Assembly (NCBI RefSeq): GCF_036023875.1
Contig: NZ_CP107931.1
Span: forward strand, 4,154,001 to 4,218,000
Direction of reading: 5' to 3'
DNA from: Mycobacterium sp. NBC_00419
GTDB lineage: Bacteria > Actinomycetota > Actinomycetes > Mycobacteriales > Mycobacteriaceae
Length of the DNA: 64,000 nucleotides
The notes under the pieces were generated by a model. It ran no database searches, was not told the DNA's origin, and saw nothing but the letters and a program-made list of their open reading frames with translations. Position 1 is the stretch's first letter, and the number at the start of each line of letters is the position of its first letter. Positions 25,756 through 35,223 of this stretch are shown here, piece by piece. Both the position numbers and the translations under genes were made by a program.

Positions 25756-26489
25756 GTATGGACCTTGCTGCCATCGCTTTCGACGTCAACGGCACACTGA
25801 TCGAGATCCGCACCGACGATCACCGCGAAGAGGCGTTCCGGGCGGTCGGCCACTTCCTCACCTATCAGGGGATTGATCTGCGCCGCCATCACATCCGCGA
25901 TCTGTACTTCGAGCGGCTCAAGGCCCAGCAGCGCCAAAGCCCGGAGGTACACCCGGAATTCGACGGTCCGGGCATCTGGCGTTCGATCGTCGAGGACTTC
26001 GCCAGCGACTACACCCGGGGGTTGCCGCCGCAGCGCCTCGCCGAGTTGCCGTTGACGCTGGCCGAGATCTACCGCGGGGTCACGCGGCGCAAGCTCAAGT
26101 TGTACCCGCACGTGCGCTCGACGTTGCGCATCCTGCGGGAGCATTTCCCGCTGGCCATCGTCAGCGACGGCCAGAGCAGCTATGCGCGCGGCGAATTGCA
26201 CAAAGTGGGCCTCACCGAGTACTTCAACCCCATCGTCGTCTCCGGTGACCACGGCTTCCGCAAGCCCGATCGCCGGCTGTTCCAATTCGCCCTCGACGGC
26301 ATGGGCGTGCCGGCTGACAAGACCCTCTATGTGGGCAACGACATGCATCGGGACATCTACGGCGCTCGCGAAGCCGGGATGCGCACCGTCATGTACGACT
26401 CCGACCAGGGCACCAAACACCACCAGGACTGCGAGCCCGAACACCGCATCACCGACTTTCGCGACCTGCTCGGCATCGTCGGTCTTTAG
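25752..26489 (+). CDS. HAD family hydrolase
   Basis: 245 residues, GTG start overlapping the previous stop (GTGA). HAD motif I is FDVNGTL, with Asn in place of the usual second Asp of DxDxT; motif II is VSDGQSS, motif III FRKPDRRLF and motif IV VGNDMHRDIYGA. The Asp-to-Asn change removes the usual general acid, so it may have an altered activity rather than being an ordinary phosphatase; other HAD proteins annotated as hydrolases also carry DVNGT. The coupled phosphotransferase upstream suggests a kinase/phosphatase pair acting on one small substrate, which is inference. Confidence 0.8.
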   Translation: MSMDLAAIAFDVNGTLIEIRTDDHREEAFRAVGHFLTYQGIDLRRHHIRDLYFERLKAQQRQSPEVHPEFDGPGIWRSIVEDFASDYTRGLPPQRLAELPLTLAEIYRGVTRRKLKLYPHVRSTLRILREHFPLAIVSDGQSSYARGELHKVGLTEYFNPIVVSGDHGFRKPDRRLFQFALDGMGVPADKTLYVGNDMHRDIYGAREAGMRTVMYDSDQGTKHHQDCEPEHRITDFRDLLGIVGL

Positions 26490-26507
26490 GTCACTCATTT
26501 CAGGTAG

Positions 26508-26536
26508 TTGAAAACCGGAAATATGCATCGTATGAT
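26508..26536 (+). promoter_or_regulatory. Sigma-A type promoter for the cupin-P450 operon
   Basis: TTGAAA (26508-26513) and TATGAT (26531-26536) separated by exactly 17 bases, about 40 bases before the cupin ATG. This is close to the housekeeping consensus and unusually strong for this genome. A GAGAGAGGCGAC ribosome binding tract follows. Confidence 0.65.
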
Positions 26537-26574
26537 GTGAGCCACATCCGCAACCCGCGAGAGAGGCGACATCA

Positions 26575-27030
26575 ATGACGACGTTCGACATCCCATCCGC
26601 AGTCCACATCGGGGCCGACGAGCTCCCGTTCGTCGAACTGCCGGACGGCTCGAAACTCAAGGTGATTCAGGTCAAAGAGGCCGAGGGCCTGTGGATCGTC
26701 GAGAACGTCTTCCGCGCCGGTTACGAAGTCCACCGGCACAAGCACACCGGCCCGGTCTACGCCTACACGACGTCGGGGGCCTGGAAGTACAAGGAGTACG
26801 ACTACGTCAATCGGGCCGGTTCGTTCCTCTACGAACCCGCCGGCTCGATCCACAGCCTGCAGGTCCTCGAGGACGACACCCACGTGTGGTTCCAGATCTA
26901 CGGCGCCAACCTCGACCTCGACGCCGACGGCCAGGTCGAGCGAGTGGTCGACGGCACCAGCGCGCTGAGCACCTACCTCACACTGTGCCAGGCGGCGAAC
27001 CTGCCTGCCCCTAACGTGCTGATCGGCTAG
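26575..27030 (+). CDS. Cupin-domain dioxygenase-like protein (2,4'-dihydroxyacetophenone dioxygenase type)
   Basis: 151 residues, a single cupin barrel. Metal ligands are likely in VHRHKHTGPVYAY (His pair) and PAGSIHSLQV (third His). The length and the WKYKEYDYVNRAGSFLYEP stretch resemble the dihydroxyacetophenone dioxygenase group, which cleaves aromatic ketone side chains with a non-haem metal. The exact substrate is unknown. Three bases separate it from the P450, so the pair is an operon and may handle the same aromatic or ketone compound. Confidence 0.7.
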   Translation: MTTFDIPSAVHIGADELPFVELPDGSKLKVIQVKEAEGLWIVENVFRAGYEVHRHKHTGPVYAYTTSGAWKYKEYDYVNRAGSFLYEPAGSIHSLQVLEDDTHVWFQIYGANLDLDADGQVERVVDGTSALSTYLTLCQAANLPAPNVLIG

Positions 27031-27033
27031 ACG

Positions 27034-28227
27034 ATGATCGACCTCGCCGACCCCGACACCTTCGTCCCCGGCGTACCGCACGACGCGCTCGCCGAACTGC
27101 GTCGCACCAACCCGGTGTACTGGCAGCCGATGGACGGCCAGCCCGGGTTCTGGGCGGTGCTGCGGCATGCCGACGTCGTCCACGTCGCCCGTCACCCGGA
27201 GATCTTCTCGTCGGCGGCCGCCGGCATCGTCGTCGAGGACTGCCCGCCGGACACCCTCGGGCGGGTCCGCAACATGCTCATCGGCATGGACCCGCCGCGC
27301 CACCAGATCCATCGCGCTCCGCTCTCGTCGCACTTCCGGCCGAGAATCGTTGCGGGCATGGAGGTTCGGGTTCGCGAGATCTGCCGCGACATCGTCGCGC
27401 AGGCGCGGGAGCGCGGTGAAGTCGAGTTCGTCCATGACGTGGCCTCCCGATTGCCGACGCAGGTGATCGGCGAGCTGTTCGGACTGCCCCGGCAGGACTG
27501 GGCCTACCTACAGAAGCTGGCCGAGATCACCACGTCGAGCCAGGATCCCGACCTGTACAGCCCCGAGATCGCCGAAGGGCAGGCCGGTGCTGAAATGGCC
27601 TCCTACGCCATGGAATTCGCGCGAACCCGACGTTGCAGCGAGCCAACCGCTGACCTCACCAGCGAGATCCTCAATGCCGACTTCGGCGGCAGGCCGATGA
27701 GCGACGTCGAATTCGGCGGCTTCTTCGTGCAACTCGTCACCGCCGGCAACGACACGACCAAAGGCATGCTCTCCTCGGGCCTGCTGACCCTGCTGCGACA
27801 TCCCGGGCAACTGGCACGGTTGCGCGCCGAGCCTGCACTGCTCGCGACGGCAGTCGAGGAGATCATCCGCCACGACAATCCGTTGCACTACTTCCGGCGC
27901 ACCGCCGTCGTCGACACCGAACTTGCCGGAGTGCCCATCGCTGCCGGGGACAAGGTGGCCATGTACTACACCTCGGCCAACCGCGACGAGCTGGTCTTCG
28001 ACCGTCCGCAGGTGTTCGACATCGCGCGCCGGCCCAACCCACACCTGTCCTTCGGCATGGGCGGGCACTTCTGCCTCGGGGCCCACCTGGCCCGGCTGGA
28101 GGGCCGGGTGTTCTTCGGCGAACTGCTCGCGGCGTTCCCGGCGATCGAGCTTGCCGGTGAGCCGGTTCGGGTCCGCTCCAACCTCAACAATGCACTGAAG
28201 TCGCTGCCGGTGCGCCTGGCGTCCTGA
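27034..28227 (+). CDS. Cytochrome P450
   Basis: 397 residues, soluble bacterial type. I-helix oxygen-binding motif AGNDTTKG (about 234-241), ExxR in EEIIRHD, and the haem loop FGMGGHFCLGAHLAR with the Cys thiolate. It needs separate ferredoxin and reductase partners, none of which are adjacent. The operon with the cupin suggests catabolism of a small hydrophobic compound. The P450 subfamily cannot be assigned by eye. Confidence 0.93.
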   Translation: MIDLADPDTFVPGVPHDALAELRRTNPVYWQPMDGQPGFWAVLRHADVVHVARHPEIFSSAAAGIVVEDCPPDTLGRVRNMLIGMDPPRHQIHRAPLSSHFRPRIVAGMEVRVREICRDIVAQARERGEVEFVHDVASRLPTQVIGELFGLPRQDWAYLQKLAEITTSSQDPDLYSPEIAEGQAGAEMASYAMEFARTRRCSEPTADLTSEILNADFGGRPMSDVEFGGFFVQLVTAGNDTTKGMLSSGLLTLLRHPGQLARLRAEPALLATAVEEIIRHDNPLHYFRRTAVVDTELAGVPIAAGDKVAMYYTSANRDELVFDRPQVFDIARRPNPHLSFGMGGHFCLGAHLARLEGRVFFGELLAAFPAIELAGEPVRVRSNLNNALKSLPVRLAS

Positions 28228-28230
28228 GGG

Positions 28231-29088
28231 TTACTTCGGGATCCAGGCGAAGGTGTCGGGGTCCGGCCCGCGCCGGCCCGCTTCGCCCTTGTCCAGTGCG
28301 GTCAGTTCATCGATCTGATCGTCGCTGAGCTCGAAGTCGAAGATGTCGATGTTCTCCCGGATGCGCTCGAGGCTCACCGATTTGGGGAACACGATGTCAC
28401 CGCGCTCGATGTGCCAGCGCAACACCACCTGGGCCGGGGACTTGTCCACCTTCTGCGCGATCTGACCCACCACCAGATCGTCGAGCACGGCGCCCTGGGC
28501 GATCGGCGACCACGCCTCGGTCAAGATGGTGTGCTCGATACCGTAGGCGCGCACCGCGTCATTGGTGAAGTACGGATGTACCTCGATCTGGTTGACCGCG
28601 GGCACCGTCTCGGTGTCGCGGGCCAGTTGCTCGAGATGGTGGATCTGGAAGTTGGACACCCCGATGCTGCGGGCGAGGCCCTCGGATTTGAACTCCTCCA
28701 ACGCCTTCCAGGTCGAGACGAAGTCACCGTCGTAGAGAGTCGGCAACGGCCAGTGGATGAGGAACAGGTCGACGTAGTCGAAGCCGAGGGCCTCGATGGT
28801 CGCGTCGAATGCGCGCCGCGCATCGTCGGGCTTGTGGAAGCCGTTGTTGAGCTTGCTGGTGATGTACACCTCGGAGCGGTCGATCCCGGCGTCACGGACG
28901 CCTTGGCCGACACCCTTCTCGTTCTGGTACATCTCGGCGGTATCGATGTGGCGGTAGCCGATCTCCAGGGCCGTGCGAACCGCCGCCGCTGTCTCGTCGG
29001 GCGGGATCTGGAAGACCCCGAAGCCGAATTGGGGGATGGTGTTGCCGTCGTTGAGCGTGATCTGGGGAACCTGGGAGCTTGCGGTCAT
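28231..29088 (-). CDS. Aldo/keto reductase
   Basis: 285 residues. The catalytic tetrad is visible: Asp and Tyr in DTAEMYQNE, Lys in ITSKLNNG, His in FLIHWPLP. NADPH-binding features are near PKSVSLERIRENIDIF. It reduces aldehydes and ketones; relatives in mycobacteria detoxify methylglyoxal-type compounds. Convergent with the P450, with 3 bases between stops; neighbours do not define the substrate. Confidence 0.9.
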   Translation of the reverse strand: MTASSQVPQITLNDGNTIPQFGFGVFQIPPDETAAAVRTALEIGYRHIDTAEMYQNEKGVGQGVRDAGIDRSEVYITSKLNNGFHKPDDARRAFDATIEALGFDYVDLFLIHWPLPTLYDGDFVSTWKALEEFKSEGLARSIGVSNFQIHHLEQLARDTETVPAVNQIEVHPYFTNDAVRAYGIEHTILTEAWSPIAQGAVLDDLVVGQIAQKVDKSPAQVVLRWHIERGDIVFPKSVSLERIRENIDIFDFELSDDQIDELTALDKGEAGRRGPDPDTFAWIPK

Positions 29089-29131
29089 GACTTCTGGAGT
29101 GCCTCTCTGTCGCCTATGTCAAACAAGTTAG

Positions 29132-30121
29132 TCAGTACGCGGCGGCTTCGCTCAGCGCGGCCAGCAGACGCCGGGCGGCATCCACCCGTCGCGCCTGCGG
29201 CCCGGTCAGCCCGTCTAGCGCGCATTCCGGGTCGGCAGGCGGTCCCAGGTGCCCGCATCCGCGGGGGCAGTCGTCGATCGCATCTGCAAGATCGGAAAAG
29301 GCCCGCAGGACGTCGTCGGGCTCCACGTGGGCCAGGCCGAACGATCTGATCCCCGGGGTGTCCACCACCCAACCGCCCTCGGGCAGCGGCAGCGCCACCG
29401 ACTGGGTCGACGTGTGCTTACCCTTGCCGACACCCGATACCTCGCCGGTGGCCCGATCTGCCTGCGGAACAAGACGATTGACCAGGGTGGACTTGCCGAC
29501 CCCGGAATGTCCCAGCAGCACGGTCACCTTCCCGGTGAGCAGCGGCATTACCTCGTCGAGTGGGTCGTCGCGCCCCGCGATGATGACGGTGATGTCCAGA
29601 TCGGCGAACTGCCCGGCGAACGGCTCGGCCGGGGCCAGGTCACTTTTGGTCAGGCACAGGATCGGCCGCAAGCCGCCGACGTAGGCCGCCACGAGTGCCC
29701 GGTCCACCAGGCCGGTCCGTGGCGGCGGGTCCGAAAGGGCCACCACCATCAGCAGCTGGTCGGCGTTGGCGACGACCACCCGCTCGGTCGGGTCGGTGTC
29801 ATCGGCGGTGCGCCGCAACACCGTTCGGCGATCTGCTCGCCGCACGATGCGCGCCAGCGAGTCCGGGCGGCCGGAGAGGTCACCGACGACGTCGACCTGG
29901 TCGCCGACGACGATCGGGGTGCGGCCGAGTTCACGTGCCCGCATCGCCGTCACCGGACGGTCGGGGTCACCCCCGAGTACGCAGCCCCAGCGCCCGCGGT
30001 CGACGGTGACCACCATGGCCGACACCGCGTCGGCATGTTCGGGCCGGGTCTTGGTGCGGGGACGCGAGCCACGGCCCGACCGGATCTTGACGTCGGACTC
30101 GTCGTACTCGCGTTGTCTCAA
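29132..30121 (-). CDS. rsgA: Ribosome small subunit maturation GTPase RsgA
   Basis: 329 residues from TTG 30121, which overlaps the aroA stop as TTGA. The GTPase is circularly permuted: the G4 motif TKSDL comes before the P-loop [14 protein letters not shown], followed by G3 DTPGIRSFG. The C-terminal zinc knuckle is [16 protein letters not shown]. The N-terminal OB-fold carries the basic [14 protein letters not shown] tail. RsgA checks 30S assembly. Translationally coupled to aroA, as in Rv3228/Rv3227. Confidence 0.9.
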   Translation of the reverse strand: MRQREYDESDVKIRSGRGSRPRTKTRPEHADAVSAMVVTVDRGRWGCVLGGDPDRPVTAMRARELGRTPIVVGDQVDVVGDLSGRPDSLARIVRRADRRTVLRRTADDTDPTERVVVANADQLLMVVALSDPPPRTGLVDRALVAAYVGGLRPILCLTKSDLAPAEPFAGQFADLDITVIIAGRDDPLDEVMPLLTGKVTVLLGHSGVGKSTLVNRLVPQADRATGEVSGVGKGKHTSTQSVALPLPEGGWVVDTPGIRSFGLAHVEPDDVLRAFSDLADAIDDCPRGCGHLGPPADPECALDGLTGPQARRVDAARRLLAALSEAAAY

Positions 30122-31410
30122 TCGCGCCCCAGCAGCTCGGCCCACATCCGCGGGAAGTCCGGCAGCGTCTTGGCGGTGGTCGCAATGTCCTCGACCGCGA
30201 CATCGGGCACCCGGAGCCCCACGATCGCGCCGGCCATCGCCATCCGGTGATCGGCGTAGGAATGCCAGCTGCCACCGTGCAGCGGGCGGGCGGTGACGAC
30301 CAGACCGTCGTCGGTCTCCGCACAGTCACCGCCGAGGGCGTTGATCTCGGTGCTCAGCGCCGCCAGCCGATCGGTCTCGTGGCCGCGCAGATGCGCGATT
30401 CCGGTCAGCCTGGACACCGAGCCCGGTTGGGCCAGCGCGGCCAGCGCCGCTACCGCCGGGGCCAGTTCGCCGACATCGTGCAGGTCGACCTCGAAACCCG
30501 GGTACCCGCCGGCCGCGCCGCGCACCTCCAGATACGAATCAGCCTGGTGCACAGTCGAACCCAGGAGCTTCAGGATGGACAGTATGGTGTCAGCCGGCTG
30601 CACGCTGGTCCTGGGCCACCCAACGATGCGCACCGCGCCGCCGGTGGCCACCGCCGCGGCCAGGAACGGCACCGAGTTGGACAGGTCCGGTTCGACGTCC
30701 CAGTGCCGGGCTGCCACGGGTCCGGGCGCCACCTGCCACTGATTGGCCACCGTGTCGTCGACCTCGACGCCGGCCTCCCGCAGCATCGCCACCGTCATCT
30801 CGATGTGCGGCGCCGACGGTACCGACGTACCCGTGTGCACCACTGTCACGCCGGTCCGGAAGGACGCTCCCGACAGCAGCAGCCCGGAGACGAACTGCGA
30901 GGACGCCGAGGCGTCGATGTACACCGTGCCGCCGCGGACGCTGCCGGTTCCGCGAACCAAGAACGGCAACCCGGTGCCCTCGATATCGACGCCCAGACCG
31001 CGCAGCGCGTCGAGCAGGGGAGCAATCGGGCGGGCCCGGGCCTGGTCGTCGCCGTCGAATTCCACCGCCGCTGTGCTCAAGGCGGCCAGCGGCGGGACGA
31101 ACCGCAACACCGTGCCGGCCAGTCCGCAGTCGATGCGGGCCCGGGCAGTGGCAGGGGTGAGGGCGCCGCCGATGGTCAGATCGGCACCGTCGCCGTCGAC
31201 GGTCAGGCCCAGCGTCTGCAGCGCACCGATCATCAGGTCGGTGTCGCGGCTGCGCAGCGCCCCGCTGATCGTGGTGCTTCCCTGCCCCTGCGCAGCGGCC
31301 AGCCCGGCCAGGATCAGGGTGCGGTTGGTCTGCGACTTGGAGCCCGGCACCGTGACGGTGGCGTGCACGGGCGCGGGTGCGCTCGGTGCCGTCCACAGTT
31401 CGGTGCTCAC
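30118..31410 (-). CDS. aroA: 3-phosphoshikimate 1-carboxyvinyltransferase (EPSP synthase)
   Basis: 430 residues from GTG 31410 ([19 protein letters not shown]). The EPSP signature [11 protein letters not shown] lies near residue 22 and [10 protein letters not shown] near 90; the C-terminal [16 protein letters not shown] is also diagnostic. It catalyses the sixth step of the shikimate pathway, joining PEP to shikimate 3-phosphate. Divergent from the SRAP gene, with a 43-base gap. Confidence 0.95.
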   Translation of the reverse strand: MSTELWTAPSAPAPVHATVTVPGSKSQTNRTLILAGLAAAQGQGSTTISGALRSRDTDLMIGALQTLGLTVDGDGADLTIGGALTPATARARIDCGLAGTVLRFVPPLAALSTAAVEFDGDDQARARPIAPLLDALRGLGVDIEGTGLPFLVRGTGSVRGGTVYIDASASSQFVSGLLLSGASFRTGVTVVHTGTSVPSAPHIEMTVAMLREAGVEVDDTVANQWQVAPGPVAARHWDVEPDLSNSVPFLAAAVATGGAVRIVGWPRTSVQPADTILSILKLLGSTVHQADSYLEVRGAAGGYPGFEVDLHDVGELAPAVAALAALAQPGSVSRLTGIAHLRGHETDRLAALSTEINALGGDCAETDDGLVVTARPLHGGSWHSYADHRMAMAGAIVGLRVPDVAVEDIATTAKTLPDFPRMWAELLGRD

Positions 31411-31453
31411 GGCTACATCCTGCCTTGTCGCACCCGTGGGTAACCATGGACGT

Positions 31454-32215
31454 ATGTGCGGACGATTCGCGGTCACCACCGACCCGGCCCTGCTGGCCGA
31501 AAAGATCCAGGCCATCGACGAAGCCACGGCGGCGGGGGAGAGCCGGGGGGCCAACTACAACGTGGCGCCCACCGCCACCGTCGCGACCGTCGTGCGCCGC
31601 CACGACCAACCCGAGGACACCGCCACCCGCCGGGTGCGGCTGATGCGGTGGGGGCTGGTCCCGCCCTGGGTGAAGGGCACCGCCGAGGGCACCCCGGAGA
31701 ACAAGGGCCCGCTGCTGATCAACGCCCGCGCCGAGAAGATCACCACCTCGCCGGCCTTCCGCGCCTCGGCCAAGAGCAAGCGCTGCCTGGTGCCGATGGA
31801 CGGCTACTACGAATGGATGCCGAATCCGGACACCCCGGCCGGCAAGAAGGCCCGCAAGACGCCGTACTTCATGCACCGCGCCGACGGCGAGCCGTTGTTC
31901 ATGGCCGGGCTGTGGTCGGTGTGGCGGCCCGAGAAGGACGCCAGCCCGTTGCTCACCTGCACGATCATCACGACCGACGCCGTCGGCCAGCTGGCCGAGA
32001 TCCACGACCGGATGCCGCTGATCGTCGAGCAGGGTGACTGGGACCGCTGGCTGGACCCCGACGAGCCGGCCGCCGCCGACCTGCTGGCCGCCCCGCCCGA
32101 TATCAGCGGTCTCGCGGTGCGGGAGGTATCGACCCTGGTCAACAGTGTCCGCAACAACGGGCCCGAGCTCATCGAGCCCGCCGAGGCAGACAACCAACCG
32201 GTTGGCCTGTTCTAG
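31454..32215 (+). CDS. SOS response-associated (SRAP/HMCES/YedK) peptidase
   Basis: 253 residues from ATG 31454. Cys2 directly after the start Met ([10 protein letters not shown]) is the catalytic residue that forms a thiazolidine link to abasic sites in single-stranded DNA. Other family signatures are [35 protein letters not shown] and IHDRMPLIV with the active-site His. It protects abasic sites at stalled forks. Matches Rv3226c. Confidence 0.93.
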   Translation: MCGRFAVTTDPALLAEKIQAIDEATAAGESRGANYNVAPTATVATVVRRHDQPEDTATRRVRLMRWGLVPPWVKGTAEGTPENKGPLLINARAEKITTSPAFRASAKSKRCLVPMDGYYEWMPNPDTPAGKKARKTPYFMHRADGEPLFMAGLWSVWRPEKDASPLLTCTIITTDAVGQLAEIHDRMPLIVEQGDWDRWLDPDEPAAADLLAAPPDISGLAVREVSTLVNSVRNNGPELIEPAEADNQPVGLF

Positions 32216-32270
32216 TGCGGCGGGTGCCGCTACGCTCACAGGCACATTCCGCCCAGCGAGAGGAGCGGCC

Positions 32271-33809
32271 ATGACCGCGGTCCAACCCAAGTCCGATCAG
32301 GCCATCATCACCGTCCGCAACCCGGCCGACGGCCGGGTCGCCGGCACCGTCCCGATCGACGGTCCGGAGACAGTGGCTGCCAAGGCCCGGGAGTTGCGGC
32401 TGTTCCAGCAGGAATGGGAAGAGATGGGCGCGCGCGGCCGCAAGGTCTGGATGCTCAAATGGCGCGACTGGATTCTCGACAACACCGACCACCTGACCGA
32501 GGTCCTGATGTCGGAGACCGGCAAGTCCCGAGGCGACGCCATGCTCGAGCCGGTGGCCCTGGCCGACGCGATCAAGTACTGGTCGGGCAACGCCGAGGAG
32601 TTCCTCGCCGACCGCCACCCCAAGCCGCACAGCCTGCTGTTCAAGGTCAAGAAGCTGACCACGGTGTACCGGCCCTACCCGCTGGTCGGGATGATCGAGC
32701 CGTGGAACTTCCCGCTGGCGATGCTCGCCCTGGACGTGGTGCCCGCGCTGGCGGCCGGCGCGGCGGTTCTGCTCAAGCCCTCTGAGGTGACGCCACTGTC
32801 GGCCGTCGAGTTCGTCCGCGGCTGGAATGAGGTCGGCGCTCCGCCGATCCTGGCCCTGGCCACCGGCTACGGCGACACCGGCGCCGCGGTGATCGACAAC
32901 GCCGACTACATCCACTTCACCGGGTCCACGGGCACCGGCCGCAAGGTCGCGGTGGCGTGTGCACAGCAGCTCAAGCCGTTCAGCCTGGAACTCGGCGGCA
33001 AGGACCCGGCGATCGTGCTGGCCGACGCCGACCTCGACCGCGCCGCCAACGGCATCGCCTGGGGCGGGATGTTCAACTCCGGCCAGGTGTGCATCTCGGT
33101 GGAGCGGGTCTACGTCGAGGCCCCGGTCTATGACGAGTTCGTCGCCAAGCTCACCGAGAACGTCCGCGCCATCAAGCAGGGCCAGGAGAGTGAGGGCGCC
33201 AGGTTCGACACCGGCGCGATGGCGACCGCCGCCCAGCGCGACATCGTCGACCGGCACGTGCAAGAGGCCGTCGCTTCGGGCGCGCGGGTGCTGGCCGGCG
33301 GCAAGCCGACCGGGGTCGGGACCTTCTTCCAGCCGACCGTGCTGGCCGACGTCACCCCGACCATGTCGTGCATCGCCGAGGAGACGTTCGGTCCGACACT
33401 GCCGGTGGTCAAGGTCGCCGACGAGGACGAAGCGGTCCGGCTGGCCAACGACTCCCAGTACGGGCTGTCCGCCAGCGTGTGGACCGGGGACGTCGAGCGC
33501 GGTGAGCGGGTGGCCCGCCGGCTGGAGTGCGGTGCCGTCAACATCAACGACGCGCTGACCAACGTGTTCTGCCCGTCGCTGCCGATGGGCGGCTGGAAGG
33601 ATTCTGGCATCGGCTACCGCTCCGGCGGCGCCAGCGGGCTGATCAAGTTCTGCCGGCAGCAGGCCATCACCGCGCCCCGGATCCCCACCCAGAAGTCCGA
33701 ACTGATGTGGTACTCGTCCTCGAAGCGCCAGGGCAAGATCGCGATCGCGGCGATGCGGGCCATGGCGGGCACCGGCGTGCGTCGCTTCGGGCTGCGCCCG
33801 AAGAACTAG
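32271..33809 (+). CDS. Aldehyde dehydrogenase family protein
   Basis: 512 residues from ATG 32271, which has AGAGGAG upstream. Motifs: GMIEPWNFPLAM (NAD binding), FTGSTGTGRKVA, general base Glu in LELGGKDPAIV, nucleophile Cys in NSGQVCISVERV, and ETFGPTLPVVKV. It oxidises an aldehyde to the acid with NAD(P)+; substrate not deducible. The extra C-terminal tail (SSSKRQGKIAIAAMRAMAG) may associate with the membrane. A 22-base piece of the 3' end is duplicated just after the stop. Confidence 0.93.
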   Translation: MTAVQPKSDQAIITVRNPADGRVAGTVPIDGPETVAAKARELRLFQQEWEEMGARGRKVWMLKWRDWILDNTDHLTEVLMSETGKSRGDAMLEPVALADAIKYWSGNAEEFLADRHPKPHSLLFKVKKLTTVYRPYPLVGMIEPWNFPLAMLALDVVPALAAGAAVLLKPSEVTPLSAVEFVRGWNEVGAPPILALATGYGDTGAAVIDNADYIHFTGSTGTGRKVAVACAQQLKPFSLELGGKDPAIVLADADLDRAANGIAWGGMFNSGQVCISVERVYVEAPVYDEFVAKLTENVRAIKQGQESEGARFDTGAMATAAQRDIVDRHVQEAVASGARVLAGGKPTGVGTFFQPTVLADVTPTMSCIAEETFGPTLPVVKVADEDEAVRLANDSQYGLSASVWTGDVERGERVARRLECGAVNINDALTNVFCPSLPMGGWKDSGIGYRSGGASGLIKFCRQQAITAPRIPTQKSELMWYSSSKRQGKIAIAAMRAMAGTGVRRFGLRPKN

Positions 33810-33836
33810 CACAGCGGGCTGCGCCCGAAGAACTAG
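33788..33836 (+). repeat. Short tandem duplication of the ALDH gene end
   Basis: A 22-base segment (CGGGCTGCGCCCGAAG plus AACTAG) at 33788-33809 is repeated at 33815-33836 with a 27-base period. The first copy encodes the last residues and stop of the aldehyde dehydrogenase; the second copy supplies the stop codon of the convergent SDR gene. Confidence 0.85.
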
Positions 33837-34690
33837 GCGGGCGAGTACCCGGGCGGGTTGGGGGTGTCGACCCACAGGTCGACCCCCAGCTCGGAGCCGG
33901 GGATGCAGTCGTAGACCGACAGGTCGGTGACCCCGGCGTCGAGCAGCACGTCCTCGCACAGCAGGGAGTGCCCGGTGAACTCGCGCGCCGGCTTGCTCAG
34001 CACCGCGTACGCGGCGTCGGAGTACACCTCCGGCTTGCGTGAGCGGGCCATCGCCTCGTCGCCGCCGAGCAGGTTCTGCACTGCCGCGGTGGCGACCATG
34101 GTGCGCGGCCACAAGGTGTTCGAAGCAATGCCCTCTGCGCGCAGCTCCTCGGCAATTCCCAACGCACACAACGTCATTCCGAACTTCGCCATCATGTACG
34201 GCGTCGGCTTGAGCCACTGCGATTCCAGCCGGATCGGCGGCGACAGCGTGAGGATGTGCGGGTTCTCCCGGCCCTTCATATGCGGGATACAGGCCTGCGA
34301 GACGGCGTAGGTGCCGCGGACCTGGATGCCGTTCATCAGGTCAAAGCGCTTCAACGGCACCTCCTCGATGGAACCGAGGTTGATCGCCGAGGCATTGTTG
34401 ACGCAGATGTCGATGCCGCCGAACTGTTCGACGGCTGCTGCCACCGCCGCGGCCACCGAGTCGCCGTCGCGCACATCGCCGACGATCGGCAGCGCCTGGC
34501 CGCCGACCTCTTCGATCTCCTTGGCCGCGGTGTAGATGGTGCCCGGCAGCTTGGGGTGCGGCTCGGTGGTCTTGGCCACCAGCGCCACGTTGGCGCCGTC
34601 GGCCGCGACGCGCTTGGCGATGGCCAGGCCGATACCGCGGCTGGCTCCCGAAATGAACAACGTTTTGCCTGCGAAGGTCATGAGACTCAC
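33833..34690 (-). CDS. Short-chain dehydrogenase/reductase (HSDL2-like)
   Basis: 285 residues. Cofactor motif SGASRGIGLAIA (about 14-25), NNAS at about 98, and a catalytic Tyr/Lys in PYMMAKFGM preceded by Ser in TLSPP. The insert AKTTEPHPKLPGTIYTAA after the second strand is typical of the HSDL2-like subgroup. GTG 34690 overlaps the ybaK stop (GTGA); ATG 34681 is an alternative. Corresponds to Rv3224. Substrate unknown. Confidence 0.88.
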   Translation of the reverse strand: MSLMTFAGKTLFISGASRGIGLAIAKRVAADGANVALVAKTTEPHPKLPGTIYTAAKEIEEVGGQALPIVGDVRDGDSVAAAVAAAVEQFGGIDICVNNASAINLGSIEEVPLKRFDLMNGIQVRGTYAVSQACIPHMKGRENPHILTLSPPIRLESQWLKPTPYMMAKFGMTLCALGIAEELRAEGIASNTLWPRTMVATAAVQNLLGGDEAMARSRKPEVYSDAAYAVLSKPAREFTGHSLLCEDVLLDAGVTDLSVYDCIPGSELGVDLWVDTPNPPGYSPA

Positions 34691-35178
34691 CCTAGGGCGC
34701 GAATATCAGCGGTGACCGCCAGGGTGATCCGAACCAGATTTTCGGGTGCCAGCGCCACGTCCCAGCCCCGTTTCCCCGCGCTGCACGCCACCCGGTCGAA
34801 CGTCAGCGCCGAGCCGTCGATCACGGTCGGCAGGCGCTTGCGCTGCCCCAGCGGCGAGATGCCACCCAGGACGTATCCGGTGGACCGCTCGGCGGCCGCC
34901 CGCTGCGCCATCGTCGCCTTGCCCAGGCCCAACGCCGAGGCCGCGGCCTTCAGCGACAGCTTCCACGGCACCGGCAGCACCGCCACCGCGAGCCCAGCGG
35001 GTCCGGCGATGATCAGCGTCTTGAAGATCTGCTCGGGCACCAGGCCCTCGCTGGCCAGAGCGGTCACCGCCTCCTCACCGAACGACTCCGAGCGGGGGTC
35101 GTGGTGATACCGCAGCACCTCGTGGTCGACACCGGCCGCCACCAGCGCCGCGATCGCCGGAGTTGCCGCACCTGCCAC
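34687..35178 (-). CDS. ybaK: Cys-tRNA(Pro) deacylase, YbaK/EbsC family
   Basis: 163 residues. The fold is recognised from YHHDPRSESFGEEAVTAL, the conserved Lys in EQIFKTLIIAGP, and YVLGGISPLGQRKRLPTVID near the middle. YbaK hydrolyses mischarged Cys-tRNA(Pro). Coupled to the SDR gene by a 4-base overlap. Divergent from sigH. Confidence 0.88.
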   Translation of the reverse strand: MAGAATPAIAALVAAGVDHEVLRYHHDPRSESFGEEAVTALASEGLVPEQIFKTLIIAGPAGLAVAVLPVPWKLSLKAAASALGLGKATMAQRAAAERSTGYVLGGISPLGQRKRLPTVIDGSALTFDRVACSAGKRGWDVALAPENLVRITLAVTADIRALG

Positions 35179-35196
35179 GCCGGTCAGCGTAGGCGG

Positions 35197-35223
35197 GGAA
35201 TTACCCGGGTCGCCAATCCCGTT
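35197..35223 (+). promoter_or_regulatory. SigH-type (autoregulatory) promoter
   Basis: GGAATT at 35197-35202 and CGTT at 35220-35223 with a 17-base spacer match the mycobacterial SigH consensus (GGAA-type -35, CGTT -10). It lies about 190 bases before the sigH ATG 35412, so the leader would be long. Autoregulation of sigH through such a promoter is established in M. tuberculosis. Confidence 0.55.

Noticed and set aside
32169..34217. Open frame of 682 codons on the minus strand opposite the aldehyde dehydrogenase gene
   Set aside because: It overlaps two well-supported genes, has no recognisable domains and shows the Arg/His/Gly-rich signature of a shadow frame.
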